Origin: Alphaproteobacteria bacterium
GTDB lineage: Bacteria > Myxococcota_A > UBA796 > CAJQPC01
Length of the DNA: 64,000 bases
Direction of reading: 5' to 3'
NCBI GenBank assembly: GCA_020632795.1
Contig: JACKEV010000006.1
Span: 802,501-866,500, forward strand
How positions within the stretch are numbered: the stretch's first letter is position 1; every line of letters starts with the position of its first letter. The translations under genes were made by a program, and so were the position numbers. The notes beneath the pieces were generated by a model. The model saw nothing but the letters and a program-made list of their open reading frames with translations. It made no database searches and was not told the DNA's origin. Below are positions 17,197 to 28,139 of this stretch, piece by piece.

Positions 17197-19029
17197 ATGC
17201 CCTCCCTCGTCGATCAATTCTGTCCCAACGTCCACGACGCCGCGATCACGGCGGCCGCCTACGACCCCGACAGCGGGGTGATCGCCACCGCCGACGCCAC
17301 GGGGCTGGTGGCGGTGACGCGCCGGGGTGAGACCACGCCGGGCCTCATCTTCCACCCCGGCGGCCCGGTGACCCAGGCCATCGGCCTCATCCGGGGCGGC
17401 TCCTACGTCGCGGTGGGTGACGACAACGGCACCGTGGGCGTCTACCGCTGCGACAACGCCCAGCCGGTCTTCGTGGAGCGCCGCGAGGGCGCCCGCGGCC
17501 AGGTGCGGGCCATGCGCGGCGTGGCGATCTCCCCCGAGGGCAGCAAGCTCGCCTCCATCGCGGTGGACGGGCTGGTGCGCCTGTGGGACCTCACCCGCGG
17601 CGAGCGGGAGATCGCCTGGCAGGGCTTCGGCGGGGTCACCGTGGAGTTCGACGCACGGGGCGACCGCCTGCTGTGCATCGACAACCAGGGCCAGCCCAAG
17701 CTCGTCGACCTGCGCACCCGCGAGGGCCTGCACATGGATCGCATCCAGATGCCGGCCGACGAGGCGTTCTTCTCGCGGGACAACACCTACGTGGTGTGCT
17801 CGGGCCCCTCGGGCATCTCGCTCTTGCGGGTGGTGGACGGGCGGCTGTGCGCCTCGTTCGCGACCCGGGGCGGCAGCGGCATCGGCAACGTGGTCCTCTC
17901 CCCCGACGGCACCCGGGCGGCGGCGCTGACCCGGCGCTCGGTGCACGTCTTCTCCCTGCCGGATCTCCAGCCGGTGGAGAGCCTCAAGCACGGCGCCCCG
18001 GACAGTGAGGGCGTGGGCTTCTGGACCCACAAGGGCATCCTCGTCGCCGGCTCCGACGGCCTCATGCACGGCCCCGACTCCCAGGGCGTGCCCCCCATCG
18101 TCACCGCGACCGGCTTCGGCGAGCACCGGGTGGCCATCCACACCGACAGCGTCGCGGTGTGGTCCGGCGACACCCGCCAGGTGATGATCCCCGTCGGCAC
18201 CGAGCTGGCCACCGCCCACATCGACCGGGACGGCCAGCTCGTGGTGGCGCGGCCCATGCGCGGGCCGGTGCAGATCTACCGGGCCAAGGACGGCAAGCGC
18301 ATGTTCGAGGGCCAGCCGGACACCTCGGCCTCCCCCAACGTCGCCGCTGGCGGCACGGTGGTCGCCGTCCAGCTCCCCAACGGCGGGGTCCGGTGGTGGG
18401 ATCTGGCCCGCAACCAGGCTTTCGAGCTGCGCTGGCCCCGGGCCATGGCCCTGTCGGGCAGCGGCACCTGGCTGGGCGTGGTCACCCCCAAGGGCGCGGT
18501 GCGCATCCTCGACCCCGGCACCGGCCGGGACGCGGTGCGCCCCCCGGTGCCCCTGGCCGACGTGCCGGTGCGCATGCTCGCCTTCGTCAACCGCCGCGCC
18601 GACCTGCTGGTGCTCGACGACGACGGCGTGCTCGGCCACTACGACCTGGGCGCCGCCATCCGCGAGAACCGCCCCGGCGAGGGCCGCGACGTGCTCGACT
18701 TCAACGTCGACATCGACCGGATGTGGGGCATCACCGGCGGGCAGTACGGCGCGCTGCGGCTCCCGATGGACGACCGCTGCACCATCCTCTTCGTGGACCT
18801 GCACGCCTGCGACGTCGTCCACGAGCTGAACGACATGCACCCCTACGCCTGGGTCGACCCGGAGACCGGGCACGTCCTGGAGCCCGCCCGCTCCGGCGCC
18901 ATCCTGGAGCGTGGCATGAACGGCGAGGAGCTGCGGGTGCTCCGCAGCCTGCCGGAGGGCCAGTGGATCTCCTTCGGCCCCCGGGGCATCCTCAACGCCT
19001 CGGAGGGGGCGGGCGGCGCGATGGGGTGA
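17197..19029 (+). CDS. WD40 beta-propeller repeat protein
   Basis: The 610-residue soluble protein is built throughout from WD40-like repeats (IAVDGLVRLWDLTRG, GGVRWWDLARN, KGAVRILDPGTG), probably two propellers. The frame is open 510 codons further upstream, but that part is the shadow of the GH57 gene; the ATG at 17197 starts where the repeats start. No enzyme domain is fused to it. It is the first gene of a tightly coupled operon with a STAS protein and an HExxH protein, so a scaffold role is inferred. Confidence 0.8.
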   Translation: MPSLVDQFCPNVHDAAITAAAYDPDSGVIATADATGLVAVTRRGETTPGLIFHPGGPVTQAIGLIRGGSYVAVGDDNGTVGVYRCDNAQPVFVERREGARGQVRAMRGVAISPEGSKLASIAVDGLVRLWDLTRGEREIAWQGFGGVTVEFDARGDRLLCIDNQGQPKLVDLRTREGLHMDRIQMPADEAFFSRDNTYVVCSGPSGISLLRVVDGRLCASFATRGGSGIGNVVLSPDGTRAAALTRRSVHVFSLPDLQPVESLKHGAPDSEGVGFWTHKGILVAGSDGLMHGPDSQGVPPIVTATGFGEHRVAIHTDSVAVWSGDTRQVMIPVGTELATAHIDRDGQLVVARPMRGPVQIYRAKDGKRMFEGQPDTSASPNVAAGGTVVAVQLPNGGVRWWDLARNQAFELRWPRAMALSGSGTWLGVVTPKGAVRILDPGTGRDAVRPPVPLADVPVRMLAFVNRRADLLVLDDDGVLGHYDLGAAIRENRPGEGRDVLDFNVDIDRMWGITGGQYGALRLPMDDRCTILFVDLHACDVVHELNDMHPYAWVDPETGHVLEPARSGAILERGMNGEELRVLRSLPEGQWISFGPRGILNASEGAGGAMG

Positions 19030-19352
19030 CCTGGCAGGGCACCACACTCCACCTGCAGGGTGACGTCGATCGAGGCTCCGTGGACGCTTTCGCCGAGGCG
19101 CTGGTCGCGGCCTGCGCCGAGCCCCCTGCCCTCCCGCTGACCCTGGACATGGCCGAGCTGGAGCTGGAGGACGGGGTGTCCGTGGCGCGGATGATCACGG
19201 CCCTGCGGGCGCTGGCGGCGCGGCACGGCCCGCTCCAGCTCCGCGCCGCCCCGCAGATGCTCGCGCACACGCTCTACAAAGCTGGCATCCTGAACACTGG
19301 AGCGGTGGCGCTGGAGGCGCCGCGACAGGAGGAGGCCACGACGGCGAACTGA
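19026..19352 (+). CDS. STAS-domain protein
   Basis: A 108-residue protein starting at a GTG that overlaps the WD40 stop (GTGA). The pattern of strand (TTLHLQGDVDRGSVDAFAEAL), central LTLDMAELELEDGVSVARMI and final helix is that of a STAS domain, as in anti-sigma factor antagonists. In SpoIIAA the phosphorylated Ser sits in the central D-x-S segment; here that region reads LELEDGVSVAR, so a Ser is available. No partner kinase is adjacent. It probably binds one of its two operon neighbours. Confidence 0.7.
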   Translation: MTWQGTTLHLQGDVDRGSVDAFAEALVAACAEPPALPLTLDMAELELEDGVSVARMITALRALAARHGPLQLRAAPQMLAHTLYKAGILNTGAVALEAPRQEEATTAN

Positions 19353-20053
19353 TGGAGCCGGCCCCGCGCGAGGTCCTGCCCGATCATCGGCCTCTGACCG
19401 AGGATGAGCTCCGGTACGTCTGGGACCTGTACTGCGAGAGCGTCGACTTCGCGGCCGTCCGCCTGGCCCGGGAGAGCCTGCTGTCGGTCGGACCCCCCAA
19501 GGTGGTGGGCAACACCGTGCACATGCCCTCGACCTGGGGCGGCCAGCCGCTGTTCGACGGCTCCAACCGGCTGACCCACGCGGGGTTGCGCATCCTCGTG
19601 CACGAGCTGGGGCACGTCTGGCAGTACCAGAACGGCGGCATGGCCTACATCCCCGAGAGCCTCTGGGCCCAGGCCCGCTCCATGATGCTGGGGGACGGCC
19701 GCAAGGGCGCGTATGTCTGGCAGAACGCCTACAACGAGAGCGTGCCCTGGGCGCAGTGGAACCCGGAGCAGCAGGCCACCGCCATCGAGCACTACGACGC
19801 CGCCCGGCGCCGTATCGGCGCGGGCGAGGCCGACAGCGGCGACCACCAGATCACCCAGGCCCTGCTGCCGGTCATCGAGAAGGTCCGCCGCGGCGAGGGC
19901 GCCCCGCACTTCTCCAAGGCCGGGGCCACGTTCGGCGGGGTCGTGATGGCCGTGGTGTTCGGCGGCATGATCAGCCTGCTGATGGGCCCGGTGTACGGGC
20001 TGAGCGCGGCGCTGATCGCGGCGGCCCTGGGGGTCTACATCGGCGGCTGCTGA
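19352..20053 (+). CDS. HExxH putative metallopeptidase with C-terminal membrane segments
   Basis: A 233-residue protein whose ATG overlaps the STAS stop by one base (TGATG). It contains LVHELGHVWQYQNGG (HELGH at 84-88), the zincin motif in the form seen in DUF4157-like and contractile-injection-associated peptidases. There is no signal peptide. Two hydrophobic segments lie at the C-terminus (AGATFGGVVMAVVFGG and LSAALIAAALGVYIGG), so it is probably tail-anchored with the zincin domain in the cytoplasm. The third metal ligand is not obvious; ~residues 95-130 hold candidate Glu residues. Confidence 0.75.
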   Translation: MEPAPREVLPDHRPLTEDELRYVWDLYCESVDFAAVRLARESLLSVGPPKVVGNTVHMPSTWGGQPLFDGSNRLTHAGLRILVHELGHVWQYQNGGMAYIPESLWAQARSMMLGDGRKGAYVWQNAYNESVPWAQWNPEQQATAIEHYDAARRRIGAGEADSGDHQITQALLPVIEKVRRGEGAPHFSKAGATFGGVVMAVVFGGMISLLMGPVYGLSAALIAAALGVYIGGC

Positions 20054-20072
20054 CCGCCCGCGCATAGGGGTC

Positions 20073-20094
20073 TACCCTTGACCGGACAAGGGTA
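20073..20094. promoter_or_regulatory. inverted repeat over the parC promoter
   Basis: TACCCTTG-ACCGGA-CAAGGGTA is a perfect 8-bp inverted repeat with a 6-bp spacer. It covers the -35 element of the likely parC promoter, so it could be an operator; a short hairpin after the upstream gene is the alternative. Confidence 0.45.
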
Positions 20095-20106
20095 TGAGGC
20101 TGTGAT
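20078..20106 (+). promoter_or_regulatory. likely sigma-70-type promoter for parC-parE
   Basis: TTGACC (20078-20083), 17 bp, then TGTGAT (20101-20106), giving a reasonable -35/-10 pair about 75 bp before the parC ATG. The leader after it is strikingly pyrimidine-rich (20112-20177). Confidence 0.45.
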
Positions 20107-20180
20107 ATAGGCCCCCTGCCTTTCTCTGCTGCTTCCCCGCACCTCTCCCTCCTCACTCCCCCGCGCTCAAGTCCCGCTCC

Positions 20181-22499
20181 ATGTCTCTTCAGGTCCAGCC
20201 CGTCGCGCTGCACGAGGCGACGTCGCGCCGCTACCTCAGCTACGCGCTCTCCGTCATCACCTCCCGCGCGCTCCCCGACGTTCGCGACGGCCTCAAGCCC
20301 GTCCAGCGCCGCATCCTCTACGCCATGTTCCACAACCTGCGGCTGCGCCCCGACGCGCGGTACCGCAAGTCGGCCGCCGTCGTCGGCGAGGTCATGGCGA
20401 AGTACCACCCCCACGGCGACCAGTCGATCTACGACGCGATGGTCCGCATGGCCCAGCCCTTCTCGCTGCTCCACCCGATGGTGGACGGTCAGGGCAACTT
20501 CGGCAGCCTCGACGGCGACCCCCCGGCGGCCATGCGCTACACCGAGGCCAAGCTGCGCCCGCTGGCGATGGAGCTGCTGGAGGAGCTGGGCAAGCAGACC
20601 GTCGACTACCGGCCCAACTACGACGGCCAGGCCTTCGAGCCCGTGGTGCTGCCGGCGCGCTTCCCCCAGCTCCTGGTCAACGGCAGCGAGGGCATCGCGG
20701 TGGGCATGGCCACCCGCATCCCGCCCCACAACCTGCGCGAGGTCATCGACGCCTGCGTCCTGCTCATCGACAGGCCCGAGGCCGACGTCGCTGAGCTGTG
20801 CCGCAAGCTGCGGGGCCCCGACTTCCCCACCGGCGGCGAGATCCTGAACTCCGCCGAGGAGCTTCGGGAGATCTACCTGACCGGCCAGGGCGCGGTGACC
20901 GTGCGGGGCCGCTACGACACCGAGAAGAAGGGCCGAAAGTCCTTCCTCGTCCTCACCTCGGTGCCCTACGCCCAGAACAAGGCCGCGCTCATCGAGCGCA
21001 TCGGCCAGCTCATCGCCCAGCGCAAGGTGCCCCAGCTCCTCGACGTGCGCGACGAGTCCACCGAGGACGTGCGCATCGTGCTGGAGCTGCGCCGGGAGAC
21101 CGACGTGGGCCCGGCGATGGCCTACCTCTACAAGCACACGCCGCTCCAGCAGCGCTACCACGTCAACCTCACCTGCCTGCTGCCCACCGACAGCCCCGAG
21201 GTCTGCACGCCCGCGCGGGTCGACCTGCGGGATCTTCTCTGGCACTGGCTCCAGTTCCGCTTCGACGTGGTGCGGCGGCGCTTCGAATACGAGCTGCGCA
21301 AGCTGCGCGAGCGCATCCACCTGCTGGAGGGCTTCGAGATCATCTTCAACGATCTCGACACCGCCATCCGCATCATCCGGTCCTCGGAGGGCAAGCGCGA
21401 CGCCGCCGAGAAGCTCATGGACCACTTCGACCTGGACGACGACCAGGCCGACGCGATCCTGGAGACGAAGCTCTACAAGCTCGCGAAGCTGGAGATCATG
21501 GCCATCCGCGAGGAGCTGGCCGAGAAGCGCGCCGAGGCCGCCCGCATCGAGGCCATCCTGGCCTCCGCCGACGCCCTGTGGGGCGTGGTCCGCGAGGAGC
21601 TGCTGGAGATCCGCAAGACCTACGGCGAGCGCCGCCGCACCCTCATCACCGGCGAGGTCGAGGAGCCCGAGTACGGCGAAGAGGCCTACATCGTGGCCGA
21701 GGACGCCTTCGTCATCCTGACCCGCGACGGCTGGATCAAGCGCCAGTCCAGCTTCTCCGAGGTCGAGAAGATCCGCTGCCGCGACGGCGACGAGGTGGGC
21801 TGGCTGTTCCTGGCCTCCACCCGCAGCACCCTGACCCTGTTCACCGATCAGGGCAGCGGCTACACGATGCGCGTCGACGACGTGCCCGCCACCTCCGGCT
21901 ACGGCGAGCCCGTCCAGCGCTTCTTCAAGTTCAGCGACGGCGAGCGGGTGGTCGGCGTGGTGTCCCACGACCCCCGCAACCGCCCGGAGGTGGACGCCAC
22001 CCAGCTCGAGGTGTTCACCGAGGACGACGTGCCCCCGCCGCACATCATCCCGGTCACCCGCAAGGGCCGCACCCTGCGCTTCGCCTTCGACGCCTTCGCC
22101 GAGCCCTCCACCCGCACCGGCCGCATGTTCTGCAAGGTCGGCCGGGGCGAAGGGGTGGTGGCGGTCTACGCCTCCGGCGGCGCCGAGCACGTCAGCCTGG
22201 CCACCAGCATGGGCCGCATGCTGGTCTACCCGGTCTCCGAGATCAACACGGTCAAGGGCCCCGGCAAGGGGGTCCTGGCCATCAAGCTCAATACGGGCGA
22301 CGAGGTCCTGGCCTTCGAGCTGACCACCGAGAAGTTCGAGGGCGCCACGGTCCGCACCTCCAAGGGCCGCGAGGAGACCGCGCGCATGTCCAAGCACCTG
22401 GGCCACCGCGCCGACAAGGGCTCGGTGGTGCTCAAGCGCGACCGCTTCGAGCAGTGGGTCCAGGCGCCCCGCATCCTGCTGCCTGAAGACGACGACTAG
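20181..22499 (+). CDS. parC: DNA topoisomerase IV subunit A
   Basis: The 772-residue product is a type IIA topoisomerase cleavage subunit. It has an N-terminal winged-helix/tower region, the catalytic Tyr in AAMRYTEAKL (~Tyr120), YHPHGDQSIYDAM (~75-87) lining the DNA gate, the long coiled-coil ~380-470, and a short C-terminal beta-pinwheel. The pinwheel lacks the GyrA box (QRRGGKG), which favours ParC over GyrA. It decatenates and relaxes DNA together with ParE, 14 bp downstream. At the position equal to GyrA Ser83 (quinolone site) it has Gln. Confidence 0.9.
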   Translation: MSLQVQPVALHEATSRRYLSYALSVITSRALPDVRDGLKPVQRRILYAMFHNLRLRPDARYRKSAAVVGEVMAKYHPHGDQSIYDAMVRMAQPFSLLHPMVDGQGNFGSLDGDPPAAMRYTEAKLRPLAMELLEELGKQTVDYRPNYDGQAFEPVVLPARFPQLLVNGSEGIAVGMATRIPPHNLREVIDACVLLIDRPEADVAELCRKLRGPDFPTGGEILNSAEELREIYLTGQGAVTVRGRYDTEKKGRKSFLVLTSVPYAQNKAALIERIGQLIAQRKVPQLLDVRDESTEDVRIVLELRRETDVGPAMAYLYKHTPLQQRYHVNLTCLLPTDSPEVCTPARVDLRDLLWHWLQFRFDVVRRRFEYELRKLRERIHLLEGFEIIFNDLDTAIRIIRSSEGKRDAAEKLMDHFDLDDDQADAILETKLYKLAKLEIMAIREELAEKRAEAARIEAILASADALWGVVREELLEIRKTYGERRRTLITGEVEEPEYGEEAYIVAEDAFVILTRDGWIKRQSSFSEVEKIRCRDGDEVGWLFLASTRSTLTLFTDQGSGYTMRVDDVPATSGYGEPVQRFFKFSDGERVVGVVSHDPRNRPEVDATQLEVFTEDDVPPPHIIPVTRKGRTLRFAFDAFAEPSTRTGRMFCKVGRGEGVVAVYASGGAEHVSLATSMGRMLVYPVSEINTVKGPGKGVLAIKLNTGDEVLAFELTTEKFEGATVRTSKGREETARMSKHLGHRADKGSVVLKRDRFEQWVQAPRILLPEDDD

Positions 22500-22513
22500 A
22501 GGGGCACACGACG

Positions 22514-24430
<1,917 letters not shown>

Positions 24431-24474
24431 ACTGGCGGCCCACCGACTTCTGAGCGCGAGGAGACCTGTGCCCG

Positions 24475-25482
24475 ATGCGAATTGAGAAGGTCAGCATTCG
24501 AGGTCTGCGGGCCTTGAAGAGTCGCGATGATGTGCTGCGCTCGCCTGGCCAGGACGCCCCGCTGAGGTCCGTCTGTCTTCGGGGACTGAATGGTGCCGGG
24601 AAGACCACCTATCTGGAGGCCATTGCCCAGCTCATCCAGTGGTTTCGACGTTGTACGATGAAGCGTGGGTGGGCCACGCCATCCGGGACCCCACTGCTCC
24701 GGGAGGCCGATCTGATCGCCCTGCGCCTTGTGGACCTCCCTGGTCCGATGAGTGAAGGGTGGCTGGTGTGGGGTGTTGGGGAAATCCTCCGGCAGTTTCT
24801 TGAGAGGCACCCGGATGCGATGGTGTCCTGGGTCGATGGTGAGCCGCGTTGGCGTCCGAGTCTGCTCGATGATTGGGACAAGCGCTTTGCCTTGGCTGAG
24901 TTGGGCGAAGGCAAGACCGCGCCCAACGTGGTCTGGATTGAAGCAGAGAACAAATGGGTGCCCGAGCTACACGACGATGAACTCCTGCGCTCCTCTGCGG
25001 GTCCTGCGCAGCCTGTGGTTGCCCGATACCTTCCCAAAGCCCGCGGTCCGAGCCATATCGAGGGGGTGCTGGGCACGTTGAAGCTGGTCCGGGAGGACCG
25101 CTGGGCCATGCTCGAGCGGTGGATCCCCGAGCTGCTCCCTGGCCTGAGCCTGGCCGGCTTCGATGAGGCGTCTCGTCGTCCCCTTTTCAGGATCACGGGG
25201 CTCAAACGTGCGCTGACGGTCGACCTGCTCTCCGCAGGGGAGCGGTCTGTGCTCATCAACCTGGCGCTCGTGGCGCGGTGGCTGGGCCCAGGGGGCATCG
25301 TCCTGCTGGACGAGCCAGAGCTGCATCAACACCTGTCGCTCATGCGTGGCAGCCTGGCCGTGCTGGAATCCTTTGTCGCTGAGCGGGGTGGACAGCTCCT
25401 CGTTGCCTCTCATGCGCCGGAGGTCTGGGCCCACTTTCGCCGGCCGGGGAGCTTGATTGAGCTGGAAGGGCGGATTCCGTGA
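24475..25482 (+). CDS. AAA/ABC-type ATPase, AriA-like subunit of a two-gene defence module
   Basis: The 335-residue product is an OLD/RecF-like ABC ATPase. It starts MRIEKVSIRGLRAL, with Walker A GLNGAGKTT (37-45), the signature LLSAGERSVL (~255), Walker B GGIVLLDEPE (273-282), and the switch His in LLVASHAP (~313). Short single-domain ATPases of this kind (AAA_15/AAA_21) followed at once by a DUF4435/TOPRIM protein form the PARIS anti-phage system (AriA-AriB), where AriA holds AriB until an anti-restriction protein is sensed. The start overlap with the next gene is GTGA. GC content is lower than parE, suggesting acquisition. A PARIS identity is inference from architecture. Confidence 0.75.
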   Translation: MRIEKVSIRGLRALKSRDDVLRSPGQDAPLRSVCLRGLNGAGKTTYLEAIAQLIQWFRRCTMKRGWATPSGTPLLREADLIALRLVDLPGPMSEGWLVWGVGEILRQFLERHPDAMVSWVDGEPRWRPSLLDDWDKRFALAELGEGKTAPNVVWIEAENKWVPELHDDELLRSSAGPAQPVVARYLPKARGPSHIEGVLGTLKLVREDRWAMLERWIPELLPGLSLAGFDEASRRPLFRITGLKRALTVDLLSAGERSVLINLALVARWLGPGGIVLLDEPELHQHLSLMRGSLAVLESFVAERGGQLLVASHAPEVWAHFRRPGSLIELEGRIP

Positions 25483-26339
25483 GGCTCGATCAGGCGCTGG
25501 GGGCCGCCCGGGTCAAGTACTGGCAGGGCGAAGGGCAGCGGGCCAGAGGGAAATCCGTCATCCTGGTTGAGGGCGAGGATGACCAGGTGGTCCTGGAGAC
25601 CCTCTTCAGCAGTCGGCATTCGACCTGGGCTACGCGGATCGCCGTGGTCCCATGCGGAGGCCGCGAGAAGGTCCGTCGAGCGCTCGCAGAGGGTCGTCTT
25701 CCCGAGAACCTACCGTCAAACAGGCTGATCATCGGGCTTGTTGATCGGGACACCTGGGATGCAGGCGAACAACGTACCGCCGTGGCGTTGACGGCAGGGC
25801 AACTCTTTGTGACCCGCGGCTGGTGCTTGGAGAACGCCTTCCTGGACCATCGGGTCTGGGGTACCGTCGTGCCGGACAGGGAGAGCGAAGTCGCCATCCA
25901 TGATGCGTTGGATGAAGGACTCGCTGATCAGGTCGCTGCGGGGGTCTGGCGATGGACGCTTCAGCGCAAGCGTGACCAAATGAATCAGGTACTGAATGGA
26001 CTGCCCGGTTTCCGGGATCCATCGACCCCCCTACCGGATCTCGACGACGCTGGTGCCGTTCAGCGAGCCCTCGCTGCGCTGCACGGGGCCGGCGCAGACC
26101 TGGAGCCTGCACCACTCGCGCGCGTCGTAGTGGAGACGTGGCAGCAGTGGCGCCACCTGCCAGGCGAGAACCAGTGGCGAGACTGTGTTGATGGAAAGGA
26201 AGCGTTTCGTGGCACGCTCGTGCCCCTGCTGAACCAGACCGTTCGGGGCCAGGGAGAGGATTCCTGGCGTCTGGATCTTGCCCCCGCGCTGAGGCAGGTA
26301 GAGCCCTTCAACGAAATCTGCGCGCTGCTCGGCCTCTGA
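25479..26339 (+). CDS. DUF4435/TOPRIM-like protein, AriB-like effector
   Basis: The 286-residue product begins with a TOPRIM-like fold. The acidic motif VILVEGEDDQVVLE (~27-40) is followed by VVPCGGREKV, then LIIGLVDRDTW (~84-93, with D89 and D91) and WCLENAFLD (~115-123). This order is that of DUF4435 proteins such as AriB of PARIS and of OLD-type nucleases. In PARIS the effector is a TOPRIM nuclease that cuts host tRNA after release. The C-terminal half (~150-286) is not recognised. It is co-translated with the ATPase through a GTGA overlap. The 230 bp after it up to the intron hold no clear gene. Confidence 0.7.
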   Translation: MRLDQALGAARVKYWQGEGQRARGKSVILVEGEDDQVVLETLFSSRHSTWATRIAVVPCGGREKVRRALAEGRLPENLPSNRLIIGLVDRDTWDAGEQRTAVALTAGQLFVTRGWCLENAFLDHRVWGTVVPDRESEVAIHDALDEGLADQVAAGVWRWTLQRKRDQMNQVLNGLPGFRDPSTPLPDLDDAGAVQRALAALHGAGADLEPAPLARVVVETWQQWRHLPGENQWRDCVDGKEAFRGTLVPLLNQTVRGQGEDSWRLDLAPALRQVEPFNEICALLGL

Positions 26340-26610
26340 TACCGAACCGCGCTGAATCCCGGACCGTGGCATTGGCTGCGGGGGGGCGGCCCTCTTGACG
26401 TCCATTCGCCCCAAGCCGTCGAGGTTGCGGAAGCGCACCCCCTGCCAAGCGTTGACGCCAAGACGCCAACATGGCGGCTGCTGGTGCGCGCGGCGCTTAT
26501 CGCGACGAAATCCTTGGGTGGTAAACGAAGCCTCACCCATCCTTGAAGGAAAGGACCCCTCCAGGTCCCGTCGGGTAGCCGGGGGCGGTTGCCTACCCCC
26601 GGCTCCCACA

Positions 26611-26641
26611 GAACCGGACTTACGCTGTTCGTATCCGGCTC
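26611..26641 (-). ncRNA. group II intron domain V, copy 1
   Basis: The catalytic hairpin runs from GAGCCGGA to TCCGGTTC, with the AG bulge and a short upper stem (TACG/CGTA). At 31 nt it is slightly shorter than the usual 34. The same element in copy 2 lies 2073 bp higher, at 28684-28714. Confidence 0.8.
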
Positions 26642-26693
26642 CTCGGGACACCGGGTTGTGACTCCCCGATGCCGGCCGGTTCTCGACCTCGAA

Positions 26694-28139
26694 TCATCCC
26701 AGCATCAGCGAGAGCTGAGCCGGGGCGGCGAGGGCCTGGAGCTTGGCGTCCAACAGTCCTTCGAGGCTGACGAGCCCCCGTTCGGCGAAGTACGCGTTGC
26801 GGAGTGCTCGGTCCACGGCGGGGTCGTGGCTGAGGGGCCAGAGGGACTTGCGCCCCTCGTAGACCCGTCGCCACGCTGTCTTTCGCTTCACGCCCCGGGC
26901 GATGAGGTTCATCGCGATCGTTCGTTTGCGCTTCCAGTGTTTGAGCTGAATCGCGCGCAGCCGTCGCCGGATGTGCGCGTCAAAGCTTTGCAGTGTGCTC
27001 CTCTCCCTCGCGGAGACGACCCCGAAGAAGCCGAACCACCCTCGCAGATACACATTGAGCCGGGCAATGCAGCCCTTCATGGAGCCACCCCAGTTTCGCG
27101 GTGTCAGCTCGCGGTGCCGCGCCTTGGCGCGCCGGATGGTGCGCTCGGAGAAGCGGACCTCCACGGTCCCCTCTGTGGGGCCGTGGGTGAGCCGGAATCC
27201 AAGAAAGTGTCGGTCTTCGGGTCGAGCGACGGCGGACTTCTTCGCGTTCACCTTGAGGCGCAAGCGCCGCTCGATGAACCGCGTCAGGCTCGCCATCACC
27301 CGTTGTCCCGCGCGTTCGCTGCGCACGAAGACGTTCATGTCATCGGCGTAGCGGACGAACCGGTGGCCACGCCGGACGAGCTCGCGGTCAAGCTCGTCCA
27401 GCACGACGTTCGACAGCAGCGGAGAGAGCGGGCCGCCCTGCGGCACCCCTTCATCCGTCGCCACCACCACGCCATCCGGCAGCACCACGCCGGCCTTCAG
27501 CATCTGGCCGATCAGCACGAGCAACCTCCGGTCCGCGACCCGCTCCGCGAGCCGCGCCATCAGCCGCTGGTGGTTCACCCTGTCGAAGAACTTCTCCAGG
27601 TCGATGTCCACCACCCATGCGTGTCCGGCCTTCACATGCCGCTTGGCCTCGGTGAGCGCCGTGTGGCAGCTCCGGCCAGGTCGGAAGCCGTGGCTGCTCC
27701 GGTGGAACGTCGGCTCGTACAGCGGTTCGAGCACCTGCCGCACGGCCTCCTGCACCACCCGGTCCACCACGTTCGGGATCCCCAGCCCTCGCTCGCCGCC
27801 GCCCGGCTTCGGGATCTGCACCCGCCGGATCTCTCCTGGCTGATACCGACCCTCCAGCAGCGCGGACTGCAAGCACGGCTCCAACCTCGCCCAGCGCTTG
27901 CGCACCTGCGCGATCGTCTCGCCGTCCGGCCCTGGGGCCCCGCTGTTCGCTGCCACCTTCTGCAGCGCGTCGCTCAATCGCTCTGTCACCTCCTCCATCG
28001 TCGCCGGTGCGCCCTTCTCTCTCTTGACCCTCGCCTTCGGCACCCCCGGTCGCGAGCACGCGGACCGGTCCGCGCCTCCCTCATGGGTGGCCCCTCTCGG
28101 GTTTTCTGCTGTCGCAAATGTCAGATTGAGCTGCATCAC
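26694..28139 (-). CDS. ltrA: group II intron reverse transcriptase/maturase (copy 1)
   Basis: The 481-residue product has RT blocks in order: IPNVVDRVVQEAVRQVLEP, SSHGFRPGRSCHTAL, VDIDLEKFFDRVNH, EGVPQGGPLSPLLSN and the active site FVRYADDMNVF (YADD 264-267). These are followed by the maturase X domain with GWFGFF and a basic helix. There is no HNH endonuclease domain, so retrohoming probably uses single-stranded or fork targets, as in the endonuclease-less bacterial lineages. The protein splices and mobilises its own intron. Two ATG codons sit in tandem at the start. Confidence 0.95.
   Translation of the reverse strand: MMQLNLTFATAENPRGATHEGGADRSACSRPGVPKARVKREKGAPATMEEVTERLSDALQKVAANSGAPGPDGETIAQVRKRWARLEPCLQSALLEGRYQPGEIRRVQIPKPGGGERGLGIPNVVDRVVQEAVRQVLEPLYEPTFHRSSHGFRPGRSCHTALTEAKRHVKAGHAWVVDIDLEKFFDRVNHQRLMARLAERVADRRLLVLIGQMLKAGVVLPDGVVVATDEGVPQGGPLSPLLSNVVLDELDRELVRRGHRFVRYADDMNVFVRSERAGQRVMASLTRFIERRLRLKVNAKKSAVARPEDRHFLGFRLTHGPTEGTVEVRFSERTIRRAKARHRELTPRNWGGSMKGCIARLNVYLRGWFGFFGVVSARERSTLQSFDAHIRRRLRAIQLKHWKRKRTIAMNLIARGVKRKTAWRRVYEGRKSLWPLSHDPAVDRALRNAYFAERGLVSLEGLLDAKLQALAAPAQLSLMLG

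Noticed and set aside
26031..26651. A 206-codon minus-strand frame past the AriB-like gene
   Set aside because: It runs antisense through the AriB-like gene and into intron domain V and VI, with no recognisable domain; chance frame in GC-rich DNA.
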